From Sutterella wadsworthensis (lineage in GTDB: Bacteria; Pseudomonadota; Gammaproteobacteria; Burkholderiales; Burkholderiaceae_F): a stretch of DNA of 64,000 bases. Below the pieces are notes generated by a model, which was not told the origin of the DNA, did not search any database, and saw only the letters and a list, made by a program, of their open reading frames with translations. Shown piece by piece: positions 1-7,956 of the stretch. Position 1 is the stretch's first letter. Each line of letters begins with the position of its first letter. Location: assembly GCF_003315195.1 (NCBI RefSeq), contig NZ_QNRV01000008.1, positions 16,633 through 80,632 on the forward strand. Direction: 5' to 3'. The translations under genes were made by a program, and so were the position numbers.

Positions 1-1038
1 CGTGCGGCTTTCCTGCAGCAGTTCGCGTGAAACGTTGAGCGGCAGATCGTTCGTATCAACGAGGCCCTTGACGAAACGGAGGTAATTGGGAAGGAACGCT
101 TCAGCACGGTCCATGATGAACACGCGTTCTACGAAGAGCTTCAGCCCCTTTTGCACATCGCGGTTATAAAGATCATAGGGCGCCGTCGACGGGCAGAAGA
201 GGAGCGACGTGTATTCAAGGTCGCCTTCCACGCGGTTGTGTGCCCAGCAGAGCGGATCCTGCCAGTCGTGCGTCAGGTGCTTATAGAATTCTTTGTATTG
301 ATCATCGGTCACATCTTTGGGCGGAAGCGTCCAAAGCGCCTTGGCGTCATTCACTTGAACCCATTCCGTCGTCTCGGGTTCGCCTTCTTTTTCAGCGGGC
401 TTCGTTTCAAAGAGGTAGACGGGGACCGAAATATGGTCAGAGTACTTCGTGATCGTTTCGCGAAGCGTCCAAGGCATGAGGAATGTCTCTTCGTCCTTCT
501 TCATGTGAAGAATGACGTCGGTGCCGCGTTCAGCACGGGTTGTGAGTTCGCTCGTGAAGGTGCCCGAACCGTCGGATTCCCACTTCACCGCTTCGTTTTC
601 GGCCGCGCCGGCAGCACGAGATACGACCGTTACTTTGTCGGCCACGATAAAGGCCGAGTAAAAGCCCACGCCGAACTGTCCGATCTGCTGCGCATCCTTG
701 GCCTGATCAGCGGAAAGGTGCTCGAGAAAGTCTTCCGTGCCGGACTGCGCAATCGTGCCGAGATGCTGGTTGGCCTGTTCGAGCGTCATGCCGATGCCGT
801 TGTCGGAAATGGTGAGCGTGCCGGCCTCTTTGTCAGCACGGATTCGGACGGCAAAAGCAGGATCGCCCTGAAGGAGTTCAGGGTGCGAAATGGATTCAAA
901 CCGCAGCTTATCGATGGCGTCAGACGCGTTCGAGACAAGCTCGCGCAGAAACACCTCTTTGTTGGAGTAGAGCGAGTTGGCGAGGAGCTTAAGGAGCTTG
1001 CTCACCTTGGTTTGAAAAGCATGAACTTCTGCAGCCAT
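1..1038 (-). CDS. htpG: Molecular chaperone HtpG (Hsp90), 3' end cut by window edge
   Basis: Reading the minus strand from ATG at 1038 gives an uninterrupted 346-codon frame that runs off the window. The protein starts [16 protein letters not shown] and has the Hsp90 GHKL ATPase hallmarks in order: [27 protein letters not shown], and [15 protein letters not shown] (ATP lid), followed by the start of the middle domain ([18 protein letters not shown] segment ending in LLQESRT). HtpG is the cytosolic ATP-dependent bacterial Hsp90 that helps refold client proteins. Upstream GGAGA about 12 bases before the ATG can serve as ribosome binding site. The full family length is about 630 residues, so roughly the C-terminal 45% lies outside the window. 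No six-frame stop-to-stop call covers it because the stop is missing. Confidence 0.96.
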   Translation of the reverse strand, partial: MAAEVHAFQTKVSKLLKLLANSLYSNKEVFLRELVSNASDAIDKLRFESISHPELLQGDPAFAVRIRADKEAGTLTISDNGIGMTLEQANQHLGTIAQSGTEDFLEHLSADQAKDAQQIGQFGVGFYSAFIVADKVTVVSRAAGAAENEAVKWESDGSGTFTSELTTRAERGTDVILHMKKDEETFLMPWTLRETITKYSDHISVPVYLFETKPAEKEGEPETTEWVQVNDAKALWTLPPKDVTDDQYKEFYKHLTHDWQDPLCWAHNRVEGDLEYTSLLFCPSTAPYDLYNRDVQKGLKLFVERVFIMDRAEAFLPNYLRFVKGLVDTNDLPLNVSRELLQESRT

Positions 1039-1238
1039 TTTCTTCTTGTATCTCCGAAAAATGCTTTTGGGCGGGCTTCTCATGTATTCACGTCCTCACG
1101 CAGAGCGCCGAAAAGCCCGATCAATAGGGGCTATATGGGGACGGCTTCTTGATTTTCAAGTCCTGCGGCATAGAGATGCTGCGCTGTTCGGTCAGGGCGC
1201 ATGGAAAAGAAGGCAGCGCTTCAGAAAAACGCCGTTCG

Positions 1239-1274
1239 AAAAAAAGCGGTCTCAACCGCAAGGGCAGACCGCTT
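1239..1274 (-). terminator. Intrinsic terminator of the porin gene
   Basis: A perfect 9-bp inverted repeat (AAGCGGTCT at 1244-1252 with AGACCGCTT at 1266-1274) is followed, on the minus strand, by a run of seven T. It lies just downstream of the stop codon of the minus-strand porin gene. Confidence 0.85.
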
Positions 1275-1320
1275 CCAAGAGATTAATGCTCTCAAAAATG
1301 AAGCCTTGAAGGCTTATCCA

Positions 1321-2436
1321 TCAGAACTTGTGCACGATGCCCGCGGTGAACTGATAAATATCTTCGGCAGCAGCGGGCTTCTGGGCCTCATAGGCGCTCG
1401 AATTGTTCGAATGGATCCAGCCGGCGGCCGTATAAAGCGTCGTGCGGCGGCTGAGCGAATACGTATAGCCGACGGCAGTCTGGCAGGTTTTCATCGAGAT
1501 TGCGCTGTCGCGGCTCGCTTCGAAATCGCCGTACCCGAAAGAGGCCTTGAACGTACCGCCAAAGAGCGGCACATCTGCGCCGATGTTGACGCCGAAACCG
1601 TCAACGCCCGAATCCTGATGGAAGGTCGTCGTCTTCGCGGCATTCGCGTAGTTTTCGAAAATCTGTCCGTAGACAAAGAATTTTGCCCAGCCGGCGTTGT
1701 AGTTCGCGCCGAGGTTATAGGAGAACGCGTCGTCAAGCTGAGCTTCATCGGCTGCGGGCTGGGCATGGTTGATGCTTTCAATGCCGGCAGCGACCATCAG
1801 CGCTTCATTTTGATAACGCACGGCAGCGCTCAGCATGCGCTCAACGCTCGACTTCCCTTCGACGCCTTTATCGCCGTAGCTTTTCGTGTCGGAACCGAAG
1901 GAGTACTGCACCGTGGCGTCAAAGCCCGCCCATTTCGGGGTCGTGTAGGCGACGGCATTGTCAATAAATTCGTAGCCGAGCGAAACGACCTGCAGATGGC
2001 CGCCGATATCGCCCCAGCCGCAGGAGAAGGGACTCACGACGTGCCCAAAGCGGGCGTAGGGGCCGTTGCCGCCCACCATGGAGCCCATACGGCCAAAGGA
2101 CAGGTAGCCGAAGGTCCCGTCGAGAAAGAGCCGGGCATCTCGGCCGAAGAGCCGGCCGTTCTGCCCCAAAGAGCCCGTGTCGGTGCCAAAACCATTTTCA
2201 AGCACAAAGCCGACCTTAAGACCATTGGCGAGGGTTTCGGTGCCTTTGATGCCAAAGCGCGAACCGATGTACTGTCCGGAAGTCATCTGCAGCGCTGCAG
2301 AATCCGAGCCGTCCGCGTTGGTGCGGTCCTGCCAGGTCAAGCCGTAGTCAAGAACGCCGTAAACCTCAATGTCTGAAGCGGCGGCAGAGACGGCTGCGCA
2401 AAGGAGCGCGGCGGCGAGGAGGGTTTGCTTCTTCAT
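1321..2436 (-). CDS. Gram-negative general porin
   Basis: A 371-residue outer membrane porin of the betaproteobacterial trimeric 16-strand type. The start at 2436 was chosen over the upstream-extended frame because MKKQTLLAAALLCAAVSAAA is a typical Sec signal peptide and AAGGA lies at good spacing before it. After cleavage the mature protein begins SDIEVYGVLDYGL, the usual first strand, and contains GSRFGIKGTETLANGLKVGF and LFGRDARLFLDG, both porin family signatures, ending in the C-terminal aromatic IVHKF required for outer membrane assembly. It is a monocistronic gene closed by its own terminator. Passive uptake of small solutes is known for the family; the substrate preference here cannot be read from sequence. 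Confidence 0.93.
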   Translation of the reverse strand: MKKQTLLAAALLCAAVSAAASDIEVYGVLDYGLTWQDRTNADGSDSAALQMTSGQYIGSRFGIKGTETLANGLKVGFVLENGFGTDTGSLGQNGRLFGRDARLFLDGTFGYLSFGRMGSMVGGNGPYARFGHVVSPFSCGWGDIGGHLQVVSLGYEFIDNAVAYTTPKWAGFDATVQYSFGSDTKSYGDKGVEGKSSVERMLSAAVRYQNEALMVAAGIESINHAQPAADEAQLDDAFSYNLGANYNAGWAKFFVYGQIFENYANAAKTTTFHQDSGVDGFGVNIGADVPLFGGTFKASFGYGDFEASRDSAISMKTCQTAVGYTYSLSRRTTLYTAAGWIHSNNSSAYEAQKPAAAEDIYQFTAGIVHKF

Positions 2437-2532
2437 GAGCCTATTCCTTTTTTTCTGGAGACCCCCGGCCGCATGTCGCCATGAAGCTTTCGGGGGGCTG
2501 CGGTTTGTTGTTGAAAAGATGAGGAAAAAACA

Positions 2533-2579
2533 CAAAAAAACACCCGTTCGAACGGCGCGAAGTCACGCTCGAACGAGTG
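2533..2579 (-). terminator. Intrinsic terminator after the FMN/FAD reductase gene
   Basis: An 11-base stem (2541-2551 with 2569-2579, one wobble pair) is followed on the minus strand by TTTTTTTGTG. It sits about 50 bases beyond the stop codon of the minus-strand flavoprotein gene. Confidence 0.8.
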
Positions 2580-2625
2580 CTGGGAGCCGAGGCTTATGCA
2601 GGCTTAGGCCTCAATGCGGCATGCG

Positions 2626-4605
2626 TTAAGCCTTGGCGAGGTGCTTCCCGACGAGACGGCCGAAGGTGACCGTGCGGCCGCAGGCCACGCCGGTAGCAAG
2701 GTTCGGGTAGGTGTTGGCGAAGAAGCCGCCCGAATCGTTGCCGATAACGTAGAGACCCGGAATGGGATTGCCGTCGGTGTCGATCGCGTTCATCGTCGTG
2801 TCAATGCGGATGCCGTCCATCGTGCAGAGGATGTAGCCCGTGTTTTTGGCGCCGTAGAAGGGTGCCTTCGTAAGCGCAGCCAGACGGTGCGGTTCTTTGC
2901 CGTAGTCTTCGTCCTTGCCGTTTTGGGCGAGCGTGTTGTAGCGCTCGACCGTGGCTTTGAGCGTCTTTTCGGGGAGACCGAGCTTGCGGGCGAGCTCTTC
3001 AATCGTGTCGGCCTTCACTACAAAGCCTTTTTCAATCAGACCCGGGAGCATCTTTTCTGCGAAGACGCTCCAGAGAATGTTGGGATCAGCGCCGTTTTCA
3101 AAGGGGTGCACGCGCGAGCACCCGTGCATCTTGAACTGCTTGGTCTGTTCGGGCCAATTGGTGTCAAAGAGCGTGTAGTGGCAGTGCCCCTTCTGATATT
3201 CGTCAGCGTGAAGAATGTTTTCGTAGGTGCCCGATTCGTTGAAGAAGCGCTTGCCGTCAGCGTTAACCTTGAGCCAAGGCTGAGAGCCGATCCAGAAGAA
3301 CCCCGAATCGCCCTTCTTGGCGGTTTCGGCGCCGGTCGGCTGATCAATACGCAGCGCGCAGCGGTCAAAGAGCATCGTCGAATGGGTTTCATCCATCGCC
3401 GCACCCGCCCAAAGGCAGGCACGAATGCCGTCACCGCGTGCGCCCGGCAGACCGCCGTTGCGGCCGATGACGCGCAGATTCCAGGGCTGAAGGGCTTCGA
3501 GCATCTGGTAGTTCTGCGCGTAGCCGCCGGTGGCGACGACCACGCCCTTCTTGGCGATGTAGCGCACAAACTTGCCGTCGCCCGTTTCGGCGATGCAGCC
3601 CGTCACGCGGCCCGCCTGCTTTTCAAGCTTCACCATGCAGGTGTTGTAGTCAAAGCGGGCGCCGAGTTTCTTGGCGTAATCAACCAGCACGATGTTGCCG
3701 TTAAGCTTCTTGCCGTCTTCGGTCGTCTTGCCGGCCCAGCGAGGAGAGTGGCCGATGGCAAAGTGTTCGTAGCGGGTATGGTCGTCCTTGTCGCCTGATT
3801 CATGCCAGAGCTCGACGCCGCGTTCGGCGAGACGGTCGCCGTACCAGTCAACGACGGCGCCCGACTGCTCGCAGAAGACCTTGACGAGGTCCTGATTGAT
3901 GTGGCCGGCCGCGTACTGGGTCATCATCGTCACGAAATCAAACTTATCGATCTTCGTGCCCCAGGCCTTTTGATAGCGGGAGTCGAGACCGCCCACGTCG
4001 CCGCGCACGCCGGTGCCCGTCGAGAAACGATCGATGCCGATCACCTTGGCGCCTTCTTCGGCAGCCGCGCAGACCGCAAAGAGACCGCCCGTGCCGCAGC
4101 CGACAACGAGCACATCGGTGGTATAGGTCGCGGTGATGCTCTTTTCAGCAATCTCAGGCGCCTTGCCGAGCCAATCGCCCGAATCCGCATCGGCATCGGC
4201 GCCGTTGGAGACGACTTCAACGGGGATTTCACCCTTGGCCTGCGCAATGCACTTGCCGGCGGCCTTCATGACGGCATTCGACGTGATGGAAGCGCCCGAA
4301 ACGACATCAATCTGAGCGGATTGGGCCGCCATGAGCGAAGTCTTGAGTCGTTCGGCAGCCGCCTGACCGATGGACGGGGTCTCGTGGGCAACATTGAGAA
4401 CGACATCCGTGATGCGGTTTTCGTCAAAGGTCATCGTAACGACGATGTCGCCGATGCCGGCTGCCTTGGCCGAATAAGTGCCCGGGATATAAAGCCCCTT
4501 GGCAGGTTTGGCGGCCAGGGCGGCTGTGGAGACGGTCGAGACGGCCAGCGTCGCGCCGCCGGCAAGACCCGTTCTCAGGAACGAACGACGAGAGAGATTC
4601 GACAT
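2626..4605 (-). CDS. Tat-exported FMN-binding/FAD-dependent reductase (fumarate reductase/urocanate reductase family)
   Basis: A 659-residue periplasmic flavoprotein. The start at 4605 follows AGGAAG and gives MSNLSRRSFLRTGLAGG, a twin-arginine signal with AALA cleavage region. Residues about 40-130 form an FMN_bind domain; the flavinylation segment reads DVVSGASITS, so the residue normally threonine in SGAT is serine here. Residues about 170-655 are a FAD_binding_2 domain with the dinucleotide loop DVLVVGCGTGGLFAVCAA and C-terminal IPGLYVIGNDSGGFFANTYP. The HPT-type fumarate active-site segment is not present in its usual form, so the acceptor is probably not fumarate. Family members reduce fumarate, urocanate, acrylates or related enoates with electrons relayed through covalent FMN. 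It is divergent from a MerR-type regulator that may control it. Confidence 0.88.
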   Translation of the reverse strand: MSNLSRRSFLRTGLAGGATLAVSTVSTAALAAKPAKGLYIPGTYSAKAAGIGDIVVTMTFDENRITDVVLNVAHETPSIGQAAAERLKTSLMAAQSAQIDVVSGASITSNAVMKAAGKCIAQAKGEIPVEVVSNGADADADSGDWLGKAPEIAEKSITATYTTDVLVVGCGTGGLFAVCAAAEEGAKVIGIDRFSTGTGVRGDVGGLDSRYQKAWGTKIDKFDFVTMMTQYAAGHINQDLVKVFCEQSGAVVDWYGDRLAERGVELWHESGDKDDHTRYEHFAIGHSPRWAGKTTEDGKKLNGNIVLVDYAKKLGARFDYNTCMVKLEKQAGRVTGCIAETGDGKFVRYIAKKGVVVATGGYAQNYQMLEALQPWNLRVIGRNGGLPGARGDGIRACLWAGAAMDETHSTMLFDRCALRIDQPTGAETAKKGDSGFFWIGSQPWLKVNADGKRFFNESGTYENILHADEYQKGHCHYTLFDTNWPEQTKQFKMHGCSRVHPFENGADPNILWSVFAEKMLPGLIEKGFVVKADTIEELARKLGLPEKTLKATVERYNTLAQNGKDEDYGKEPHRLAALTKAPFYGAKNTGYILCTMDGIRIDTTMNAIDTDGNPIPGLYVIGNDSGGFFANTYPNLATGVACGRTVTFGRLVGKHLAKA

Positions 4606-4993
4606 GTATCTTCCTTGATGCTTCAAATATTCGTGACCTCGAAAGGCCATCGGAGGTGTTCGCAGGGAATGCGCGCTCGGCGCAGGACCGCGTCGGGTCT
4701 TCCACGGCCCAAAGCGGCTGGATGCACGCATGATGGGACTGCGAGTTGTACACAGGTCAAGCGGTAAAATACCAAACGAGATCATCGAGTCGTTCGATAC
4801 AATCGAACGTAGATGACGGTGCACGTCAGTCCAAAGACGGACGGAGGACAACAAGGAATCTCTTGAATTTACTTAAAATATTGACGAACATGCGGCGATA
4901 TGCTGCTCAATAGGGCGCTCGATCTGTAGACTTCGCACGCCGGAGCGCTTTTGGCCGCTAAATGTTCAGCTTTCCCGATGGAGACTATGCAAC
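4606..4993. promoter_or_regulatory. Divergent intergenic region between flavoprotein and MerR regulator
   Basis: This 388-base gap separates two divergently transcribed genes. It contains a perfect inverted repeat CGTTCGAT-ACA-ATCGAACG at 4791-4809, about 186 bases from the flavoprotein start and 185 bases from the regulator start. MerR-family proteins bind such dyads as dimers, so this is the best operator candidate, but no convincing -35/-10 pair with the long MerR-type spacer was found around it. No gene is seen in the gap. Confidence 0.5.
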
Positions 4994-5893
4994 ATGTCTG
5001 AAATCCCAAAGAAATCAAAGCCTATTTCAGTCAGACGGTATCGCATTGGGGACTACGCCCACTACATGGGGGTAGGGCGCGACTTTTTGAAGCATTATGA
5101 AAAATGCGGTCTCCTCAGTGCGGATCACCACGACAACGGCTACCGTCACTTTGGCTTTGAACAGTCGAGTCTCATTTTGGAATGCATGCGGCTGCGCAAC
5201 TGCGGCTATACCGTCCGTGAAATGGGCGGCATGCTTCGTGATTTGTCGGGCGTGGAAGTGCGCCAATCCCTGCATGAGGCGAGGGAAGCACTCGAAAAGC
5301 GCATCAAACACACGCAGGCGATTGCGGCAGAAATCGAGCGCCTTGAGGAATGGTTCGATATCCGGCAGAGCCAGCCCGAAGATTGGGAGGTCACTTCAGC
5401 TGAAGGGCGTTACTATCTGCCGCACGCCAACGGATCCCAGTTTCTCGAGGATGAGCGGATCTATGAAATTCTGCCGCAGTGGCTCGACTGGCTCTCGGTT
5501 GTAAAGTCTTCGCTTAAGTTCAATGCGCCCGATCAGGCTGGCAACGGTTTTTCATATCAATGGGGGCTTTCCGTTGAGGCGTCAAAAGCAGAGCGCTGCG
5601 GCATACCGATCAACGGTGCTGTTCAATTCATACCGCCCGAGAAGGTGTTCGTCTATCACTTCGGCGGTCTTGGCCGGCTTAAGGTTCTCGAACGCCTTGC
5701 CAACGGCACTCATCCGCTCTTTGAAGTGCTTCAATCGCTCAATCTCCGTATCACGGGCGACTGCTTCATGAATATCTTTATGACGGCAAACCGCAAAGCG
5801 GGCGGCGAAGGCTACGGAGTATTTCGAATTCCAGTGGAGCCGAAAGCATCGCCTGACGCAAAGTCGATCGGCGAAATGAAATGCGTCATTTAA
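4994..5893 (+). CDS. MerR family transcriptional regulator with large effector domain
   Basis: A 299-residue regulator. Residues about 13-85 are the MerR winged helix: YRIGDYAHYMGVGRDFLKHYEK followed by GYRHFGFEQ and MRLRNCGYTVREM, the classic HTH-wing-helix order. A coiled-coil helix (about 95-125, LHEAREALEKRIKHTQAIAA) precedes a C-terminal domain of roughly 170 residues that resembles the substrate-binding domains of multidrug-type MerR proteins in size but carries no motif I can name. GGAG lies about ten bases before the ATG. Divergent placement from the Tat flavoprotein gene suggests it senses that enzyme's acceptor or product; that is inference from context. Confidence 0.85.
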   Translation: MSEIPKKSKPISVRRYRIGDYAHYMGVGRDFLKHYEKCGLLSADHHDNGYRHFGFEQSSLILECMRLRNCGYTVREMGGMLRDLSGVEVRQSLHEAREALEKRIKHTQAIAAEIERLEEWFDIRQSQPEDWEVTSAEGRYYLPHANGSQFLEDERIYEILPQWLDWLSVVKSSLKFNAPDQAGNGFSYQWGLSVEASKAERCGIPINGAVQFIPPEKVFVYHFGGLGRLKVLERLANGTHPLFEVLQSLNLRITGDCFMNIFMTANRKAGGEGYGVFRIPVEPKASPDAKSIGEMKCVI

Positions 5894-5952
5894 AGCATTC
5901 CCTGCAGTGAAAGCCGCTCATTAGTAATGAGTGCATTAAAACGCAGCAATCC

Positions 5953-7131
5953 TCACACCGTCTCCAAAGGCGGGTATTCGTGCAGGTCACTCTTTAAGAG
6001 CGCCATCAATCGGCTGTTAATGAAAAGTTTTTCTCGGCCTGCCGCAGCGGAGTGCAGAATGCCGGCTTGAGTGAGTAAATTGAGGTATTTCATTGCGGTC
6101 TGCCGTTTTGCAATACCTGCCTCAGTCAATGCGGCAATTCGACAGCAGGGACGCATAAAAATGATTTGCACTAACTCAGGCGAATAAACGCCTTTGAGCA
6201 AAGGACTCGCTTCTATAAAACAGGTTGTCTCGCGCTTTAACCTGGTAATAGCTTCAGCTTTTAGGCAGGTCCAAAGAGCGGTCTCTTCAACAGCCTGAAG
6301 CATGAAAAGAATCCAGTCCTCCCAAGCCCCTTCTTTTGTGACGTTGAGAAGAGCGGCATAGTATTTGAGTTTATGCCGGATGATATATCTTGACAAATAC
6401 AGAACAGGCTGGCTGAGAAGCCCGCTCTCAGCTAAATAGAGAATATTCAGGATCCGCCCCGTACGGCCGTTCCCGTCCGAAAAAGGATGAATGGCTTCGA
6501 ACTGATAGTGCGCAATCGCCATTTTGACCAGCGGATCCATTTCGCTTGGTGAATGCAGGAATTCGACAAGGTTGTGCAATTTTTCCAAAATAAGCGCTTC
6601 TCCAGCGGGCGGCGTATAAATTACCTGACCGGAAGAAGCTGACGCAATGCAGGTTCCGTTAAGTTTTCTTACGGACACCTTTGAGCCGCGCAGCGTTCTT
6701 GAGACGGCAGTCATCGTCCGCAAAGAAAGCGGACAACGCTTCAGACTGTCCATTCCTTTCCAAAGTGCCTGCCGATACCGCAGCACCTCTTTGGCGGCAT
6801 CATCTGCCTGCGAGTCTGCATCTAGATACTTGAACAGGTTGTCCGTCGCCGCAGCGATATTTTCAATTACGCTTGAAGCTTGGGCTTCCAGAACAGGAAT
6901 AATTTGGACAAAGATCTCCTTCTCTGGGAGAAGCCTCACCGTCTGATGAAGGCGCTCTAGAGCCACGCGGGATTGGGTTGTCTGGCGGAAGATCTTTGCC
7001 GTCTCCCTAAATGGAGGCGGAAGCTCCGGAAGATTGTTATAGGGGCTGGCAGGTTTCCACATGGCAGTTTGATGTTTAAAAAGGATCAGACCTTCGACAA
7101 GAGGCCTTTTATATGTCGAAAATTGGAGCAT
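5953..7131 (-). CDS. Fic family protein (AMPylase-type)
   Basis: A 392-residue Fic-domain protein. The catalytic loop HPFSDGNGRTGR is intact (His near residue 214), which in this family transfers AMP from ATP to a hydroxyl side chain on a target protein. An N-terminal inhibitory helix motif, SSVIEN (near residue 90), places it in class II Fic proteins, where the Glu blocks the nucleotide site in cis. The C-terminal third, with KRQTAMKYLNLLTQAGIL, looks like a winged-helix DNA-binding domain, as in Shewanella-type Fic proteins that can regulate their own gene. The start is uncertain: ATG at 7131 and ATG at 7062 (MWKPASPYNNLP) are both possible and neither has a strong ribosome site; the residues after 7062 look more family-like. 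Confidence 0.88.
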   Translation of the reverse strand: MLQFSTYKRPLVEGLILFKHQTAMWKPASPYNNLPELPPPFRETAKIFRQTTQSRVALERLHQTVRLLPEKEIFVQIIPVLEAQASSVIENIAAATDNLFKYLDADSQADDAAKEVLRYRQALWKGMDSLKRCPLSLRTMTAVSRTLRGSKVSVRKLNGTCIASASSGQVIYTPPAGEALILEKLHNLVEFLHSPSEMDPLVKMAIAHYQFEAIHPFSDGNGRTGRILNILYLAESGLLSQPVLYLSRYIIRHKLKYYAALLNVTKEGAWEDWILFMLQAVEETALWTCLKAEAITRLKRETTCFIEASPLLKGVYSPELVQIIFMRPCCRIAALTEAGIAKRQTAMKYLNLLTQAGILHSAAAGREKLFINSRLMALLKSDLHEYPPLETV

Positions 7132-7272
7132 CCATGAACATATCCGCGGTCATCTGTCGATGCCATCGACAGATGACCGGCAATCTGTCGAAAAAAACGC
7201 AAATCATCGACAGGTCGTTCAAAGCGGAGCGGCTTACCGGATGCCGTCAATCCTGATCGTGCATCGATGTCA
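7132..7272 (-). promoter_or_regulatory. Palindromic operator cluster upstream of the Fic gene
   Basis: A perfect inverted repeat with 16-base arms and a single central base spans 7147-7179 (left arm CGGTCATCTGTCGATG). The core CTGTCGA/TCGACAG recurs at 7185-7191 and 7207-7213, and a shorter TGTCGAAA copy lies near 7113. The repeats start about 16 bases upstream of the distal Fic start codon, so they would overlap the promoter or 5' leader of that gene. Self-regulation through the Fic protein's C-terminal winged helix is one reading; an RNA hairpin in the leader is the other. Confidence 0.55.
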
Positions 7273-7751
7273 TTATGCAATTGGCGCTTCGTCGCAGCAG
7301 CATGTCAGCACATGACTCGAACAATTCGCGGCGCGGATTTCGAAGAGAGGGCAATGGCAGAGAGCCGCTGCAATGCGCTGGTCGTTACCGCCCGGCATCT
7401 TTTCACTGCCGCTCATAGAAGTATTGTTCATTAAACCGGAGGAATTGTTCAAAAGCTTTGAGAGAGAACAGCGTTTAGACACAATAAAGACATAATGCTC
7501 ATGCCGAATAGAACTTCGAATGGCCGACGGTATGACTGCCAGCTGTCCCTCTCTAATATTGGCTTTGGTCTTCTCAAACGCCGCGAGACGGCCCGATCGT
7601 TCTCGAATGACTCGTTCAGCCTGTTTTTCATCGCCAAAGAATGAGCCTGCCCGGAATAATACTGTTTGAGCAGAGCCTCGCACATCAAAGCGCTTAACGG
7701 TTATGCCTTCGGCATCAAGCCGTTCTTTTGCCGCATCCGGATTGAATCCCC
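7273..7751 (-). pseudogene. Possible decayed gene remnant of unknown family
   Basis: On the minus strand an open frame runs from about 7751 to a stop at 7273 and its first 100 codons look protein-like (GFNPDAAKERLDAEGITVKR, then SAIRSSIRHEHYVFIVSK). There is no ATG in frame at the upstream end; an ATG-ATT-AAA-GGG start exists one base out of frame at about 7760, as if a single-base indel had separated start and body. The C-terminal 40 codons look random. I do not recognise a family. It may equally be an accidental frame. Confidence 0.25.
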
Positions 7752-7956
7752 TTTAATCATTGAGCTCCAATACGAGCATGCATCCGCCTTATAAGACGGC
7801 ATCAGCACTTACGCGGGCTTATTAAGAACAAGCAGCGCATTCCAAATGCTTCTCCGCCGAATGCAAAAGTTCAATTGCAGGCACTCCGCCGCTCTATCGC
7901 CGATGATGAGAGCATTTTCAATTCGGGGCAATGGGATGAATGGATTCCCCATAACA
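7752..7956. other. Intergenic stretch with no recognised gene
   Basis: Together with the preceding remnant this makes a gene-poor segment between the ABC transporter and Fic genes. Apart from short imperfect hairpins (for example AACGG...CCGTT near 7696-7724) I see nothing that I can assign. Confidence 0.4.

Noticed and set aside
151..2376. Plus-strand frames over the start of the window
   Set aside because: They are antisense to htpG and the porin, both firmly recognised.
2614..4767. Two long plus-strand frames opposite the flavoprotein
   Set aside because: Shadows of the Tat flavoprotein gene, which has clear domains and a ribosome site.
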